Shown: in pieces, positions 43,727 to 56,640 of the stretch
Numbering within the stretch: the first letter of the stretch is position 1
Layout of the letters: every line of letters starts with the position of its first letter
DNA from: Multifurca ochricompacta
Taxonomy: Eukaryota > Basidiomycota > Agaricomycetes > Russulales > Russulaceae
Direction of reading: 5' to 3'
Length of the DNA stretch: 64,000 nt
Assembly (NCBI GenBank): GCA_022496185.1
Contig: WTXG01000120.1
Span: 50,201 to 114,200 of the forward strand
Made by a program: the position numbers and the translations under genes
The notes under the pieces: generated by a model
Told to the model about the DNA's origin: nothing
The model's database searches: none
The model's input: the letters and a program-made list of their open reading frames with translations, nothing else

Positions 43727-46700
43727 ATGTCAACAAGGGCTCACGCCGCTATCCTGCCTTCCAATATCGAGACACTCTTCGCGAATGCCTTGAAGGATTA
43801 CGCAATTCAGACGGGAGACGATCTTGCTACACATCCACTCTTCAGTAAGATCAAGATCTGCGACTCCGTTGAGTCCATCGCGGCTGTACTCCAAGAGCAA
43901 GCAGATGCCTTCCATAAATTCAGGAAACGGGATCAGAAAGTGGCCAAGTGGCTTGAGCCGACTATCAATGTGATAAATATGCTTTCTGGAACCCTTAGCG
44001 AAGCTGTTTCCCTCGTAAGCCAAAAAGCGTTGATTCGTTCCGTACTGGTATCTTCTCACCCTAAACCTAAAGGCATTTCCCCCGGGGAAAGTCATTTTCG
44101 CCGGAATTGGGATCCTCCTTGTTGTGACTATCATTTCCTTCCTTCCGTCCCGAGACTCTTTGTGACACATAATCACCTTAGGCTTTTCAGGGTGTCAATG
44201 CGAGTTACGACGTCCTGGATGGTCTCTTCGAATCCATTAGTCATTTCCTCATGCGTCTCAAGATTTACTCTGAGATCCCATCCACTCCAGCAATAGCAGA
44301 GATTATTGCGAAGATACTGATCGAACTAATCTCTGTCCTTGCTCTTGCTACGAAGGAGGTCAAACAAGGTCGATTGAGTGAGTACATCTTCAGCTATGAA
44401 TCACTGTTTCTCTGAATGGGCTGCGATACGCAGAGAAGTTTGGAAAGAAGATATTTGGAGAGAAAGATATCGAGTCAATGTTGCAGAGATTGGACAGACT
44501 CACTCAAGAAGAGGCTAGGATGACTGTTGCACAGACCCTAGGGGTTGTACACGGTCTTGTAACCAATGTGAAAGAGGTCATGGATGGTGTGTAGTCCCCA
44601 CTTGACACTTGCCCTTATGAACCTGTTTTTCGTCTAGATGGAAAGGAATTGGCAAATGACATGAGCAAATCGAAACGTTAGTTTATCGACGGCTACATCT
44701 CTGTCTGTGGAACCTAACGATTTTCTCTTAGGAGAACGGTTCCAGCGTGATGTTCGAAGGTGGCTGTCCCCTCCTGATCCATCTAAAAACCACAATATTG
44801 CTTGTAAATCTCTCCACGAAGGGACGGCAACATGGTTTATTAAAGGTGAAACATTCAAGGAATGGAAATCGACTGGTTCTTTGTTATGGATCCATGGAAA
44901 ACGTTCGTTTTTCGCTTTCTACATCTTGCCTTATGTTGATTATCTCTCTAATCTACTGCAGCGGGCTCTGGGAAGAGTATTCTTTGGTATATCATGTCCT
45001 ACATCTCAAAAATAGACACGCTCACATCGTCTTCTCTCTAGCTCTACAATCATTCAAAATATCAAAGCCGCACGCGACGCAGGATCAGTCTCTATGGCAT
45101 ACTTTTACTTCGACTTTAGGGATACCACAAAGCAGGATCTCCAAGGCCTACTCTCTTCTCTTCTCATTCAACTCTCTGCTTTGTCCAGTGCTTGCTCTCT
45201 TCTTCTTTCCACACTTTACTCGACATATGGCCACGGTTCTGAGGAGCCGAGCGATGATGCACTTTCACTATGTTTGAAAGATATCCTCGAAATCTCATGT
45301 CAAGGCCCAACTTACATCATCATCGATGCTCTAGACGAATGCTCCAATACCTCTGGATTACCATCGCCGCGAGAACAGGTTCTAAGCGTTATTGAAGACC
45401 TCGTTAACCTGGCTCATTCAAATCTCCATATATGTGTCACCAGTCGTCCCGAGTCAGACATCCGAGCTGTGCTTGAGCCTCTCACATCTCTTCAGATGTC
45501 ACTTCATGAGGAAAATGGACAGAAGCTGGATATCATCGATTACATCAATTCCGTCGTCCCCTCAGATCCGAAAATGCGTAGATGGAGAGCGGAGGATAAA
45601 CAATTGGTAATTGATACCTTATCACGAAGTGCAGACGGGATGTAAGCTATCTCTCTTTCGGTGTTCGACGTTGTTTAATCATTCGGTCACACAGGTTCAG
45701 ATGGGTGTTTTGTCAGTTCCAAAGACTACGTCATTGCCTTCCGGGGAGCATACGACGTGTTCTAGGCGAATTACCAAGCACATTAGACGAAACCTATGAA
45801 CGCGTCCTACAGGATATCCATGAGGATAACTGGGAATATGCCCGTCGTCTATTCCAATCCCTCATAGCCGCCAGTCGCCCGCTTCGCGTTCAGGAACTCG
45901 CAGAGGTTCTCGCAATTCGCTTTGATTCCGATGATACCAAAATCCCAAAATTGGAGCCTGGTTGGCGCCCGGATGACGAAGAAGAAGCTGTTATGTCTAC
46001 ATGCTCTAGCCTGATTACCACAGTTGAAACGAATGATTCCCGAGTTGTGCAATTCTCACATTTTTCGGTGAAGGAATTCTTGACATCAACCCGGCTTAGT
46101 AGAAAGAAGGGGTCTCTCGTTTCCACATTGTTCCAAAGTCTGCTCATACGTTTCTGGTGCAAGCCTGTATTGGTGTTTTACTGCAACTGGACAAGGACGT
46201 CGATAGAGAGAAGATGAAGAATTTGCCTGGCGCACTATGCAGCTCGGCACTGGTTCGATCATGCAGGATTCGAGGACGTATCATCGGAGATACGAGATGG
46301 GATGGAAGATTTATTCAACCCAAAGAAACGACACTTTCGTATCTGGGCTTGGCTTTATGATATGGAACGTTCATCCGCACAACCAATTGCAACAAAACGC
46401 CCGTTGGTGCTCAAGGCGATGCCACTGCATTATGCGGCGTTATGTGGATTCCGTGACGTGGTCGAATGGCTGGTCACTACTCACTCTCAAGATGTCAATG
46501 CCAGGAGCCAATACCTAGCCACTCCATTACATCATGTGTCACATCGAGGGCACCTGGACCTTGCGCGATTTCTTGTTGAACACGGCGCAGATGTCAATGT
46601 CCGGGATAAAAAAGGCTGGACTCCGCTGCGTATGGCATCATCAGCTGGACATGCGGACATTGTCCAATTACTTCTCGAGCACGGTGCGGAGGTAAACGTT

Positions 46701-47300
46701 CGCAGTAAAAGTGGTGCCACCCCGCTGCATCGGGCATCGTTGAAAGGGAACTCAGACGTGGTCAGGCTGTTATTAAAGCATGGCGCAAATTTACACTCCC
46801 GGAGTAACAAAGGTTGGACTCCACTGTGTCAGGCAGCAGATCGTGGATCTATGGGCGTGGCGCAACTATTGCTCGAGCATGGCGGGGATGCGAATGCTTC
46901 GGACGGCGAAAATTGGACTCCGTTGCACAAGGCTACACAGCGAGGGCATTTAGAGATCATTGAGTTATTGCTTCGTCATGGTGCGGAGATAGATTATCCA
47001 GACAGGGGTGGTTGGACCCCATTACATCGGGCGTCGGCGAAGGGACACTTGCTGGTTTTACAATTACTACTTGATCATGGCGCAGATGTGAACTCCCAGA
47101 GCAAGGCTGGCCGAACCGCTTTGCACCTAGCATCATCTGAGGGAGATTTAGAAACTGCCCGGCTACTTCTCAAGCGTGGCGCGGACACTAGAATCAAAGA
47201 CAATCTTGGCAGGACTCCATTAGACTCGGTAAATGGTACCCAATACCCCGATCTTGTGAAGTTACTCTCACAACCTAGACATGGTGTGAAACGAACATGA
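43727..47300 (+). CDS. STAND/NLR protein: Goodbye-like domain, NACHT, ankyrin repeats
   Basis: Fungal STAND proteins are signal-sensing NTPases, some controlling heterokaryon incompatibility and cell death. The N-terminus (LFANALKDYAIQTGDD, CDSVESIAAVLQEQADAFHK) is the fungal Goodbye-type domain. Exons at about 44070-44120 and 44191-44372 continue it (FPPGKVIFAGIGILL; SYDVLDGLFESISHFLMRLK). The P-loop HGKPGSGKSI is made by splicing 44899 to 44962. The NACHT continues with AYFYFDFRD, TYIIIDALDECSN (Walker B) and HICVTSRPESDIR, then FSHFSVKEFL. From 46302 about eight ankyrin repeats follow (TPLHRASLKGNSDVVRLLLK type), ending at TGA 47298. Frame slips at about 46106 (A run) and 46225 need a 1-base and a 2-base correction. 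They may be sequence errors. Confidence 0.85.
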
Positions 47301-47771
47301 TAGAACCTCGGGAGTTTCTGGCCTGGCCCTAATAATGCATTAGCATCTTTCCCATACAATTCTATTTTCTCCAATCTCCAAATTTTTACATTGTCAATCA
47401 CTTGTGTTGTATCTTACCGATGATATCGTTTGTAACAGGAAGGTTTAACGGGGGAGTTTCTGAACTCCTTTCTTTTACATTCGCATATTCTCCGCTCCCT
47501 CTCCGGCTTGTGCCATCTTTTGTTACTCATATTGCCATCAATCTGATGACACCATTAAATTTGCATGCTTTCTGGATCTGCTACCTGTGGGCTGGTCGCA
47601 GTAATAACCATCGGGGTGAGTAAGTGTAACGCCAGCCTTATTGTATACTTTGCCCAAGTGGTAAACCATGAGTCCTATCGAATGCTACTTGAACAAATAC
47701 TCCGTCGAACCAGCACATGAACCTTTTAGCATTCCCGGGTGATGATAAATATCGAAATCTAACGCATGACT
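47301..47771. other. Convergent intergenic region
   Basis: Between the NLR and SCY1-like 3' ends. No gene is supported; short open frames only. Confidence 0.4.
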
Positions 47772-50700
47772 CTATACCTTCCCCCCCACAGCATTCTTCT
47801 TCTGTTCTTTCAACTGAGCGATCCTCTGAAACCCAACACCATCAGTACTCCACATCCAGCTTACGAAACGTTGGGATGACGCACCTGTCTACGTTCCTCC
47901 TTCCTACGCGCTATCTCCGCTGCCTTCTCCTCTTTCGTCATTCCAACTGTGTTTGGCGCCGGGGAAGAGGCAGAAACAGGGACGATAGGCAACGTTGCGC
48001 GGGAGCTCGGAGAAGCCTGCGGTGTCGCGTGTGGACTCGGAGATGGCGATAGAGCTGCGACCCGCGACGGTCGCACCATCGGAGAAGCGAGCGTCCGACT
48101 GGGCGTTGGCGTCGGTGGCGATGTTAGCTCCGTGACTGGTATCGGAACGGGCGGCGGCCTTGGGTCCTCAAATGCGCCCCAAGGATCCTCATCATCCGCA
48201 GTACCGCCCCAACCCAGCCCGACGGCCTCAGAACTACTCGACTCTGCTGGCGCACTTTCGAATGCGTCTGTGTGCGCAAGAGTCCATTTCATCAGTCTGT
48301 GCAGATTTAAAATGGTAAACAGCTGCAGTACGCACTCCAGTCGTCCGCGTCTGCGTTTACGTCCATCAAGTCGCCGTCCCATCGCCCCTCTTCTGCTAGG
48401 CCACCAGGAAGAGAGTTTGACACGGTCGTCTTGTAAGCACCAAGTTGCATCCCTTTGGGTTTACTACTGCTTGGAATGGGCGGTGCTCGTGCTCGTGCTT
48501 GGTCACCGAATGTAGGCCTTGACTCGTTTGGAACAGGCGGTGCAATTTCCGCCTGCATATCCGCAGGCGCAAACTACATTGGAATTATAAATAAAGGCAC
48601 TCGTAATGACCGTATAGCTTACCTTCTTGCCGATCGAAGATATCGCCCAGCCAGCGAGCGCACCAGCCGCGCCAGCTGCGGAGCTCACCAGTGTGGCTTC
48701 AGCGCCGCCATTTGGTATACCGAGGCTCACGGTTCCTTCCCCGGTGAGAGCAGTTTCTGGCTACAACCGTTCAGTGGAGAGCTTAACAAGCAGTGGAAAC
48801 CAAAACGAACCATCTTTGCCGCGTGCTCCTCAAGGATCTGGACTAACATGGACACTGCCTTGAATGCCTGGTCCCGCACTGTCCTACTCCCAGTCAGATA
48901 TAGGAAGCAATTGAATAAACGAAATAACAACTTCTCCTTATCCACCAGCGCACTCGCTACCAGTCCTACCACCTTTCCTGCAAGCTCCTCCACCTCGAAT
49001 AAATGTGCGCACGCCATGCATGCCATCAGGGCAGCCACACGTGCCGGAGGGAAACTATCCTTCAACGCCTTGGCGCAAGCAGCGCCGAGGACCTTGCGCC
49101 GGGTATTCTGACCGAGTGTTGGACCGAGACGGCCGATTAGAATTATCGAGTTCGTGCGGATGGGCGCCTCAGGGTCAGATTGAAGTCGCGCAAGATGGCG
49201 TAGGATGTCATTATTCAGTATACGTTCAGTAAACTGTTGGGTACATAAGGGTCGCCGTTAGCCTGTGGAAATGGGTAGCTTGGAGTACCTTATCAGAAAG
49301 AAGGCCAATCGCTTTCACCGTCGCTTCGCGGATGATTGGGATCGTGTCTGTGAATCCCGTTTGCTGGGCCCTTATGAGTCAACTATACAGTAACATTGTA
49401 TGAATTGCGGAAATCTCACAAGATTCGGCCAGATCTTATCTGATGTGGTCTGCTTATCGAGTTTATCTGCGAATTCAGGGAGTGCATCCAGTAGCGCCAT
49501 ACGTGTCCCACGGTCCGGATTTCCGAAAAGCTTCACGACAGGTTCAAGCACAACACTCTTATACTCGTCTGACGGGACGAGAGTACCCAATTGAATCACA
49601 AGCGGGATGGTGGTTGGCGCACAAATGGACATCGTTGTGTGCGTAAGGGAGGTGAGCAGAGCGGGAAGTATAAGATATGTTGCAAATGTTCGAGGGAGCG
49701 TAGAGGCTGCATCTTTTATTGTCCTTCATTTGAAGATCTCGTCACCTGTAAGGACTTTACAAATGCAGCGGGTTACGCACCTGAGTAAAGTTGTCCTTTC
49801 TCCGTCCGTCATCAAACCAAAATTCTCTAAGCCTTCGCATATCTTGAACAGTCTATTCCCTTTAAAGAACCCACCACTCTCCCCAAGACTCTCCGCCATG
49901 CCGACATCAAGCAGCGCTTTGGGTGTCATGCGGCCCTTCGGACTTGGATTGAGCAACTTCTTGAAGGATGGCCATAGAGGAGGCGGAATTGCTCCACGAG
50001 ATGAAGGTTGAGGGGGGTTGAAAGGAGGATCGAGGAACGCCGGGTGTGAGATAGTAGGGTTGAAGAGGTTGAAGGTGAGTAGTGCCAAGGCATAGGCATC
50101 AATTGCTGCAACAGGGCCACTTCATAACCCATCAGGACTAATTGACCGTCACAGGACAAGGTCGCTTACTCTTTGAGTGCAGCCCATCCGCCTCTCTCGT
50201 TTTCTGGAATTTGATGGATATTTAAATCTCCGGCGTATGCCTAGGCGCCTTTATCTGATCAGCGTCATGACGGCGTGCGATGAGATGGTCTACGCACAAC
50301 GAGGACAGCATTCGGTTCTGTGGGGTCACTTAATAACTCGAACCCTCCTAGCTTCCATTCGCCAGTGGCGGAGAGGAATATCGAGCTGATGCGAACGGTG
50401 CCGTGAGCAGCATTGCACGAGGTGTTGATGAAAGAAAGGGCATTCTAAAACATATTGGCATGGATGAGAAGTTATATCAACGTGGGCAAGGCGGCACATA
50501 GGCCTATGATCTAGAGTGCGCCTATCCCAATATCGAACAACATACCGTTATGCGATGTAGACCCCATAATAGCCAATCTTGCCTATTTTTCGCGGGAGTA
50601 GCCTCCCATAATGACAACTCGGTAGAAAGTGGCTTGACACGCTCCGTCATGATGTAAATTGTGCTATCGGCCTCGATAGCGTCCATAAATTTGAGAATAT

Positions 50701-51007
50701 CGGGGTGCCGAGTGATGCGTAGCTTTCGCAGCGCATTCTGAGCAACAGGAAGTAAATTGCGCCTTTGTTGGCTGTTGAACTCGAAGACGGATACAGGAGA
50801 ACCATCATCCTGAGTTGAATCTAAAGTGGAGAGCCAGTGAAAGTCGAAAGAAGGGGTACTTACCCTCTTGATTGCATCGTATAATGACCAGATACTAAGA
50901 GCGTCGAATGGCGGGTGTTTCTTCCCGAGAGAAAAAGGCAAGTTTAGACCAGATTTTTGCACAATGGAAGACACAGCGGCACTTCCGAGGGTCCGGAGAT
51001 AATCCAT
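47772..51007 (-). CDS. SCY1: SCY1-like pseudokinase (HEAT-repeat, COPI trafficking)
   Basis: The start MDYLRTLGSAAVSSIVQKSG and LNLPFSLGKK is typical of fungal Scy1/SCYL1 proteins. The kinase-like part follows (SVFEFNSQQRRNLLPVAQNA, HPDILKFMDAIEADSTIYIM) without intact catalytic motifs, then HEAT repeats (YKSVVLEPVVKLFGNPDRGT, EAPIRTNSIILIGRLGPTLG, VRDQAFKAVSMLVQILEEHA). A Pro/Ser-rich tail ends in a basic coiled segment (ARRKEERRQRIAQLKEQKK) and GGKV-stop at 47772. At least 10 short introns. SCYL1 binds coatomer and acts in Golgi-ER transport. I prefer the Met at 51007 to one 45 bp upstream because orthologues begin MDYLR. Divergent from MED14, with 477 bp between starts. Confidence 0.88.
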
Positions 51008-51484
51008 TGTGGCGCCAATTGAATAACCAAACCAAAATTTGGTCCACGTCACGAAATGAGTAGCTCTTTAAAGTATGTGGAAAAAGAGGAGAAACTGAGA
51101 ACCTAAGTTCCTCCTCTGATACACTCCATCAAAGTGTTAGGTGTAATGTACCGCAGCCGCAGTGCGTGGGTGACTTGGGCATGACCTTGACTCCTTGACT
51201 GTGCCCACGCCACGTGACAATCCATTGGTCACGGGCGTCTCAATTGTTAGGGTGTAAGGTCAGGAACGAACGGAACAGGATGTTCCTTGTTCCCGCTCAT
51301 CCGGACAGAGAGAAGAGAGAAACCTCCCTCTCTCACTCTCACTCTCACCCATCGAACCGGTTGCGAACGCCTCTTTCCCTTGTTTACATCGAAATCCTCA
51401 TCTTATCCCATGACACACGCATAATTTATCGGGCACCCATCAATAGTCCAGGACACTCCCTTACACCTCTTTCCTCTCCTTAAA
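51008..51484. promoter_or_regulatory. Divergent promoter region SCY1 / MED14
   Basis: 477 bp separate the two divergent start codons, so both promoters must lie here. It contains CACGTGAC (51211-51218), an E-box-like CACGTG, and pyrimidine-rich CTCTCACTCTCACTCTCAC (51331-51349). No TATA box is obvious. Confidence 0.45.
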
Positions 51485-54400
51485 ATGGCCCTAAATGGGA
51501 CCAACCTTACCGCTTCCTCCTCCTACTCTTCTCCCATCCTTGATATCCTCAACCCTAGTCCAAATTGCTTTGATGAGCCACCAATAGAGCTCCTGGCGGC
51601 CGAGCTGCCTGTAGTAGATGATGGCCAGGTTCCGCTGAGCGAACTCGTCTCCCGCGTGGTGCAGGCATGCTATGCGGAGATGACGGAGATGGCAGAAACG
51701 TGAGTAGCTCTCTTTGCTCGTATAGTGAAATTTCTTTTCGCGCTGGTGCAACTTCTACACAGCTAACCGGACTTGTCTTTCTGCAGACTTCCTGGCATGT
51801 CTGACAGCGCCCGAAAACGCAAGCTCGCTGATTTTGTAGTTGCATGGAAGAAGCAGGTGGTGAAACTCTATGCTGTCACGAAATGGTCGCGAGATGCGGA
51901 TATAGTCCAGAAATGCATGGTGCGTGAGCTCCTCTTCCTTGTCTTGATGGCACCTCTAACCTAGATGTGATGAAGAATATTACCGCTTTCCTGATGGACC
52001 AGAATCGCCAGTTTGACGACGTTATACACGGCTTAACATACGCTAGGGACAGTTTAGATGGTGCAAGGTGGAGTACTAAAACATCTGAGTTGAAATTGTG
52101 CCCATGTATGCGCACGCGCATGTTCTAGGCTACGAAATCACGACCTATTGACATCCTTGGATGTTCTCACTACGGGATCCTACCGGCGTCTACCAACTAT
52201 GATCAAGGTATAGACGACTAAGAGTGTGACACGCTCGGTACTAAAGGCGTCTGTAGAAAACCATCATACCGCCATCTCGCCTCACGGACACAGAAGTTTC
52301 TAAATCCTTTCCGACCTTGAAGCCCTCACGCGGTTCCGACTGCGCATGACGGAGATAATTCCAGTTGAGATGTTCAATTATCGTATATGCATGTCCCTTC
52401 ATCTTTACATACTTGTTGCATCTATTGACTGCATGTGAGACAGCTGATGGGCGAGCCTGGTTCACTGTTCCTAACCTTTTCGAGACATCGATCTGTCTGC
52501 GAGGGGGAAATCAAGAAGATGGATGGTTTTTTGTTCACGTAGAGTTCCTGTTCACGGTGGGTGGGGATCGAACCGGCATGCAAGGTCCGCTGCCCACACT
52601 CCCTCCATCTTCATACCTTCCATTCACGTCACGCGCAGAGTTCCACGAAAGCCGACAGGCGTTTTAAAGGAGCACCTCACAATTGAAGCGGATAATCGTC
52701 TCGGCTACTACCTACCGATTCCAGAGCCCGAACAACCTCCAGACCCGAATCTTCCACCTCCCCTGGAGAGGCCGAAGCTCCCAGAAGATGTAGCTGACGC
52801 ACCGTTGGTGCGAATCTACAACTTTCTTCGTAAATGCCCCTGACCTATGCCTTTTACAAACATAATGGCTAACCAACGCCACAGAGATGATGTCAATGTC
52901 GTACCAATTAGAGGTACTTTGGTACCAGGTATTATTTTTTTTTTTAATTTGCAATTTCTCTGCGATATTCACCATTTTCACGACGCCCAGGCAGAACGCC
53001 TTCGCTCGCTTGGCTGGGGCGACTTCCTGAAAGTTGAAATGGCACGCGATCGAAAAGCGTTGAGCGTCTCCTACTGGATGTAAGTGTTATTTTAACTCCC
53101 TCTTGACATCCTTCTGACATTGCTCCGGAGCAGTCGCCAGCTTCCTGCTCGTCCACCCCTCTAGCCGCCCGCTTTCAGCTACCTCTCCTTGGCGGCACCC
53201 TCAAAATTGAGCTGCAGAGCACACCCACCCAATACGCAAACCCCACGCACGCGTCCTTGCTGAACTTCAAGACCGTGCGAAACTCGGCGGGCGACGGCCG
53301 TCCGACACGGTGGAAGGCACAAGATGGAACATCGTTTGGGACCCTGCTCCACGCGCGCTGGGCATCGCACTCACGGTCGAGGGTCCTATTCCCGAGCTAT
53401 CTGTGGTATACGCGTCTTTTGTTTTGAGGGTTTTAGCGGGAGATTAACCCTGCACACAGGATGCACAGGACCTCGATTTTGAGCGCCTGATTCGGACAGT
53501 TATAGAAACCCACACACACGCCATCTTCCGCGAATTTTCCCTTCGGCTGCTGAATAATCCGGTATTCTCTCTGCCAGGCGCAGTCGTGGTTGTCGAGGAA
53601 GGTATAGTCGCTACGTTTTTGTTGCTCTGCCCACGAAATAAATACTGAAAATGAGTAGCCGGTTCCCAAGCCCTCCACGTTTATCTTTGTGCTGATGAAA
53701 TCGTCGTTGTCACCATCGAACCGCGTACAGGTAAAATCAGCTTGCGTGACACAGGGGATCTAGGTGCGGCGGGGCGCGGCCCACGTTTCCTAGCAATCTC
53801 TGAGAAACTGAATGAAAACCCAACGGTATTGCTTGAGGCACTTACACGGCTGCGCATAAATGTGCGCATTTCAGTTCTTTTGGTGCCTATGGCTATTTAC
53901 TTGTTCTTAGACGATCGTCGAGCTGGCGGAGCAAAAGGCGAACTATTTGGGTTTCCAGACCTTCAGACAGCGTAATTTTTCGCGCGAAGGTACGTACCTA
54001 TTTCTTGCCTTTGCGTGTGTATTCACTCGTTCTGCCATGCCGTTGCTTCGCCTCAGAATTTATCAAATTTGGCACCACAGTGCGCAGCCTGCTCTACATT
54101 CAGCTTACACCCTTCCCTACACACTACCTCGTGCTCGTCGTCACTGATACCGACTTCCGCTATGCGCTTATCAGCGTTAAGATTGTCCCGGATAGTATGT
54201 ACCAAACCCTTGTCATGGAGGACATTGGGTGGCTGGATGTGGAGAGAATATGTGGGCGTAGCCGGGAGGCGAGGGCTCACAGGGCAACACGGGAACCAGG
54301 GTTTGGAGGCCCTGGCGCGGAGTCGTCGAGGTTGGTGCCGATGGTTGGACGCAATGTGGTCTGACGAATTACCAGGTTCAGATTGGAGACATTGGTTCTG

Positions 54401-55918
54401 CGCGAACTCTATACTTATTGCTGGTAACCCTTTCGTCGTCTTCCCTTCATATTCAATGCGGGGGTTAACTCAATACGCTCGCAGTGCGCGCGTAGCACAT
54501 ACGAAAGTCGAGAAACAACTCAAGAGGCTCAATATCCCATACTCCCACGTATACCCACCATCCCCACAGTCCCAGTAGCGCCCGTCAACGCGGCTGGCAC
54601 AGGCCTTCCCGCGACGCTTGGTCCCCTACACAGTACGCTCTCGCACACAATCCCGGCGCTCCTAATCCAGTCCTCCGACGTTCTACGCAACTCGGCGGCT
54701 CGCGATGCGGCGATGCCGAATATACGCGTTGTTCCGCTCGCATGGTGGGTTCCCGGCGCGAGCGCGAAAGGCCCCAAGGTTGTAACATGCGTCAAACTTC
54801 GGCACGTGCAGGAGTTGGTCGGGCGACGCGTTACGACGGCATCAGCATCGCGCGGTGTTTTGCGGCCGTCCAAGCATATTGTGTACGACGCACATGAGGC
54901 TGTCGTATGTTTTCTTTCGGACGAAGTGGATGGGTGTATGGATGAATTTAAGGATGGATGGGAGAGTGTGTCCAAGATTGTCGTTATCGCGCGCGAGGGT
55001 AAGTTTTTTTTTTTTTTTTCGTCATTCTCCCATTCATCATTCGTGCTCATATGGCTTGTGTGATACAGTGGTGAATATGGCGAAGGAGAAACAATGGGAA
55101 GATGTGCGGCTACTTTCATTCGACTTACAAACTGTTGAGTTTACCTATGCGTCGGTAAGTATCACTTTGTCTCTGTCTACGCCATGTTCAGCCCCCCCCC
55201 CCCCTCCGTCTCACTTGCAATACAGGACTACACGCTTTCTATCTCCTGCAAGGATCAACTTCTCACGGGCGGTTCGTATCACCTCCACTTTGGGCGGCTC
55301 CACCTCCCCGCCCAAGATGAGGCGCACCATCACCGGCCAAATCCGCACTCAAAAGCCGAACCCTTTTTCCATGCGCTTCTACGCCATGGCCGGCTTGCCG
55401 ATGCTCTCCCCGCAATGGTCTCAGTCCTACGCGATACGGTACCCATTCTCGAGGTGCTCACGCACATCACTCCCGCACGTGCGGTACCCAAAGCCGCTGG
55501 GTGGTGGCGTGTGATGTTTAATCCAGCTGGGATCACCGGTGGTGTCGCGCGTCATGCGCTCGACTTTCGTGTACTCAAGGGTTCGCGAATGGCACTGCTC
55601 GACGCGTCACAGTCCCTCTTTCGCAGTGCGCCGCCACAGCAGTCAACTCCCGCTTCAGGGAGCCAGTCCCAGTCCCAGCAACAGGACGGGACACAGTGCG
55701 CCATCGCGGTGGGATTTCTCCCGATACCTGGGCTTGATCGTGCGATTGCCGATGCCGTCGTTGCGGGGCGCGGGCGTGGGACCGTAGCCGGGATAGACAT
55801 CGGTGTGGTGTGCAGCACAGCAGACGTTGTCATTGTTGGGGAGGCATTGTGGGAGGGTATCATGCGCTATAGTGGGTTGGGCGGAGAGGTGGTTGTGAAG
55901 ATGGAGGAGGGGGCTTGA
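51485..55918 (+). CDS. MED14: Mediator complex subunit 14 (MED14/Rgr1), many introns, frame slips
   Basis: MED14 is the central scaffold of Mediator and is essential for RNA polymerase II transcription. Exon 1 holds DGQVPLSELVSRVVQACYAE. Exon 2 LPGMSDSARKRKLADFVVAW, exon 3 NITAFLMDQNRQFDDVIHGL, exon 4 LRNHDLLTSLDVLTTGSYRR. Then RFRLRMTEIIPVEM, DGWFFVHVEFLFTVGGDRTG, RLRSLGWGDFLKVEMARDRK, and C-terminal DYTLSISCKDQLLTGGSYHL to TGA 55918. All match the family in order, and about 1,100 residues is normal. The frame slips by one base at about 52257-52260 (A run), 52308-52310 (T run) and 52643-52644 (C run). A core gene is unlikely to be dead, so these look like sequence errors. Some exon joins between 53100 and 54550 were not resolved. 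Confidence 0.88.
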
Positions 55919-56088
55919 TCATCATCGCATTATTATCATGTTATAGGGAAGGGGGGGAAGGGGGGGGGGGCGAGGAGGGTTTCTCGCTTGTAATTTATTT
56001 TCCTGCAATTTGTTTTCTGAATTTGCTTTACGAAAGATGCGTATTGGATTGGATTATGTGTTAATATATGATGGGCGGGGAAAGGAGA

Positions 56089-56640
56089 CTATTGCTTCTG
56101 CTCGGCATGTTGTAACTCATCTATGGGCACTCGGACGAGACGTCCTCCGGGAGGTAGGAACGATGCGTCGGGATCAGCTCCCTCCTCCCCAGTTGTAGTC
56201 GATGCCTCTCGCGCTGCGACTATACAAAACCACAATTTTACGGGGGGAAGGGGCTGGTAACCGATGCACACGCCCCAAAAAAAAAAAAAAACAAAAAACA
56301 TACGGAACGTATTCAGGATGCGAAACATCTGGGGCCATTGTGCGAGAACTTGTCCATGCACTTTGAAGAACGGACATTTGGGCAGTGAGTGAGTGAGTGA
56401 GTGAGAGAAAGGAGCAGGGAGGAATATGTACGTACCGATACCAGCTTCGGCCATTACCTCGCAATCGTCAGCGAGTCCCTCGAGGCGTTTGAGGAAGAGG
56501 GAACTGGAGCGTTGAAGGGCATCTACGGCTTCAAACTCTTTTTTCTTTTCTGCTAGCCGTACGAGGAGCGCTGGGTTTGGGGGTTGCGAGGAGCTTGGGA
56601 TATGAGAGACGCGAGTAGGTGGGATTGTCGATGGACGCAT
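56089..56640 (-). CDS. DAD2: DASH complex subunit DAD2, 130 aa, 3 exons
   Basis: Exons 56640-56436, 56360-56304 and 56219-56089 join in frame (393 nt). The product has NPALLVRLAEKKKEFEAVDA, a coiled-coil heptad region (SSLFLKRLEGLADDCEVMAE), VLAQWPQMFRILN and the C-terminal LVRVPIDELQ. The AEKK-E-(F/Y)-EA start and V-L-x-x-W-x-x-(M/V)-F-R segment are DAD2 features. The DASH (Dam1) complex couples kinetochores to microtubules in fungi. The downstream intron contains a 14-A run on the plus strand. Convergent with MED14. Confidence 0.85.
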   Translation of the reverse strand: MRPSTIPPTRVSHIPSSSQPPNPALLVRLAEKKKEFEAVDALQRSSSLFLKRLEGLADDCEVMAEAGIGTYIFLPAPFSHSLTHSLPKCPFFKVHGQVLAQWPQMFRILNTFRMFFVFFFFWGVCIGYQPLPPVKLWFCIVAAREASTTTGEEGADPDASFLPPGGRLVRVPIDELQHAEQKQ

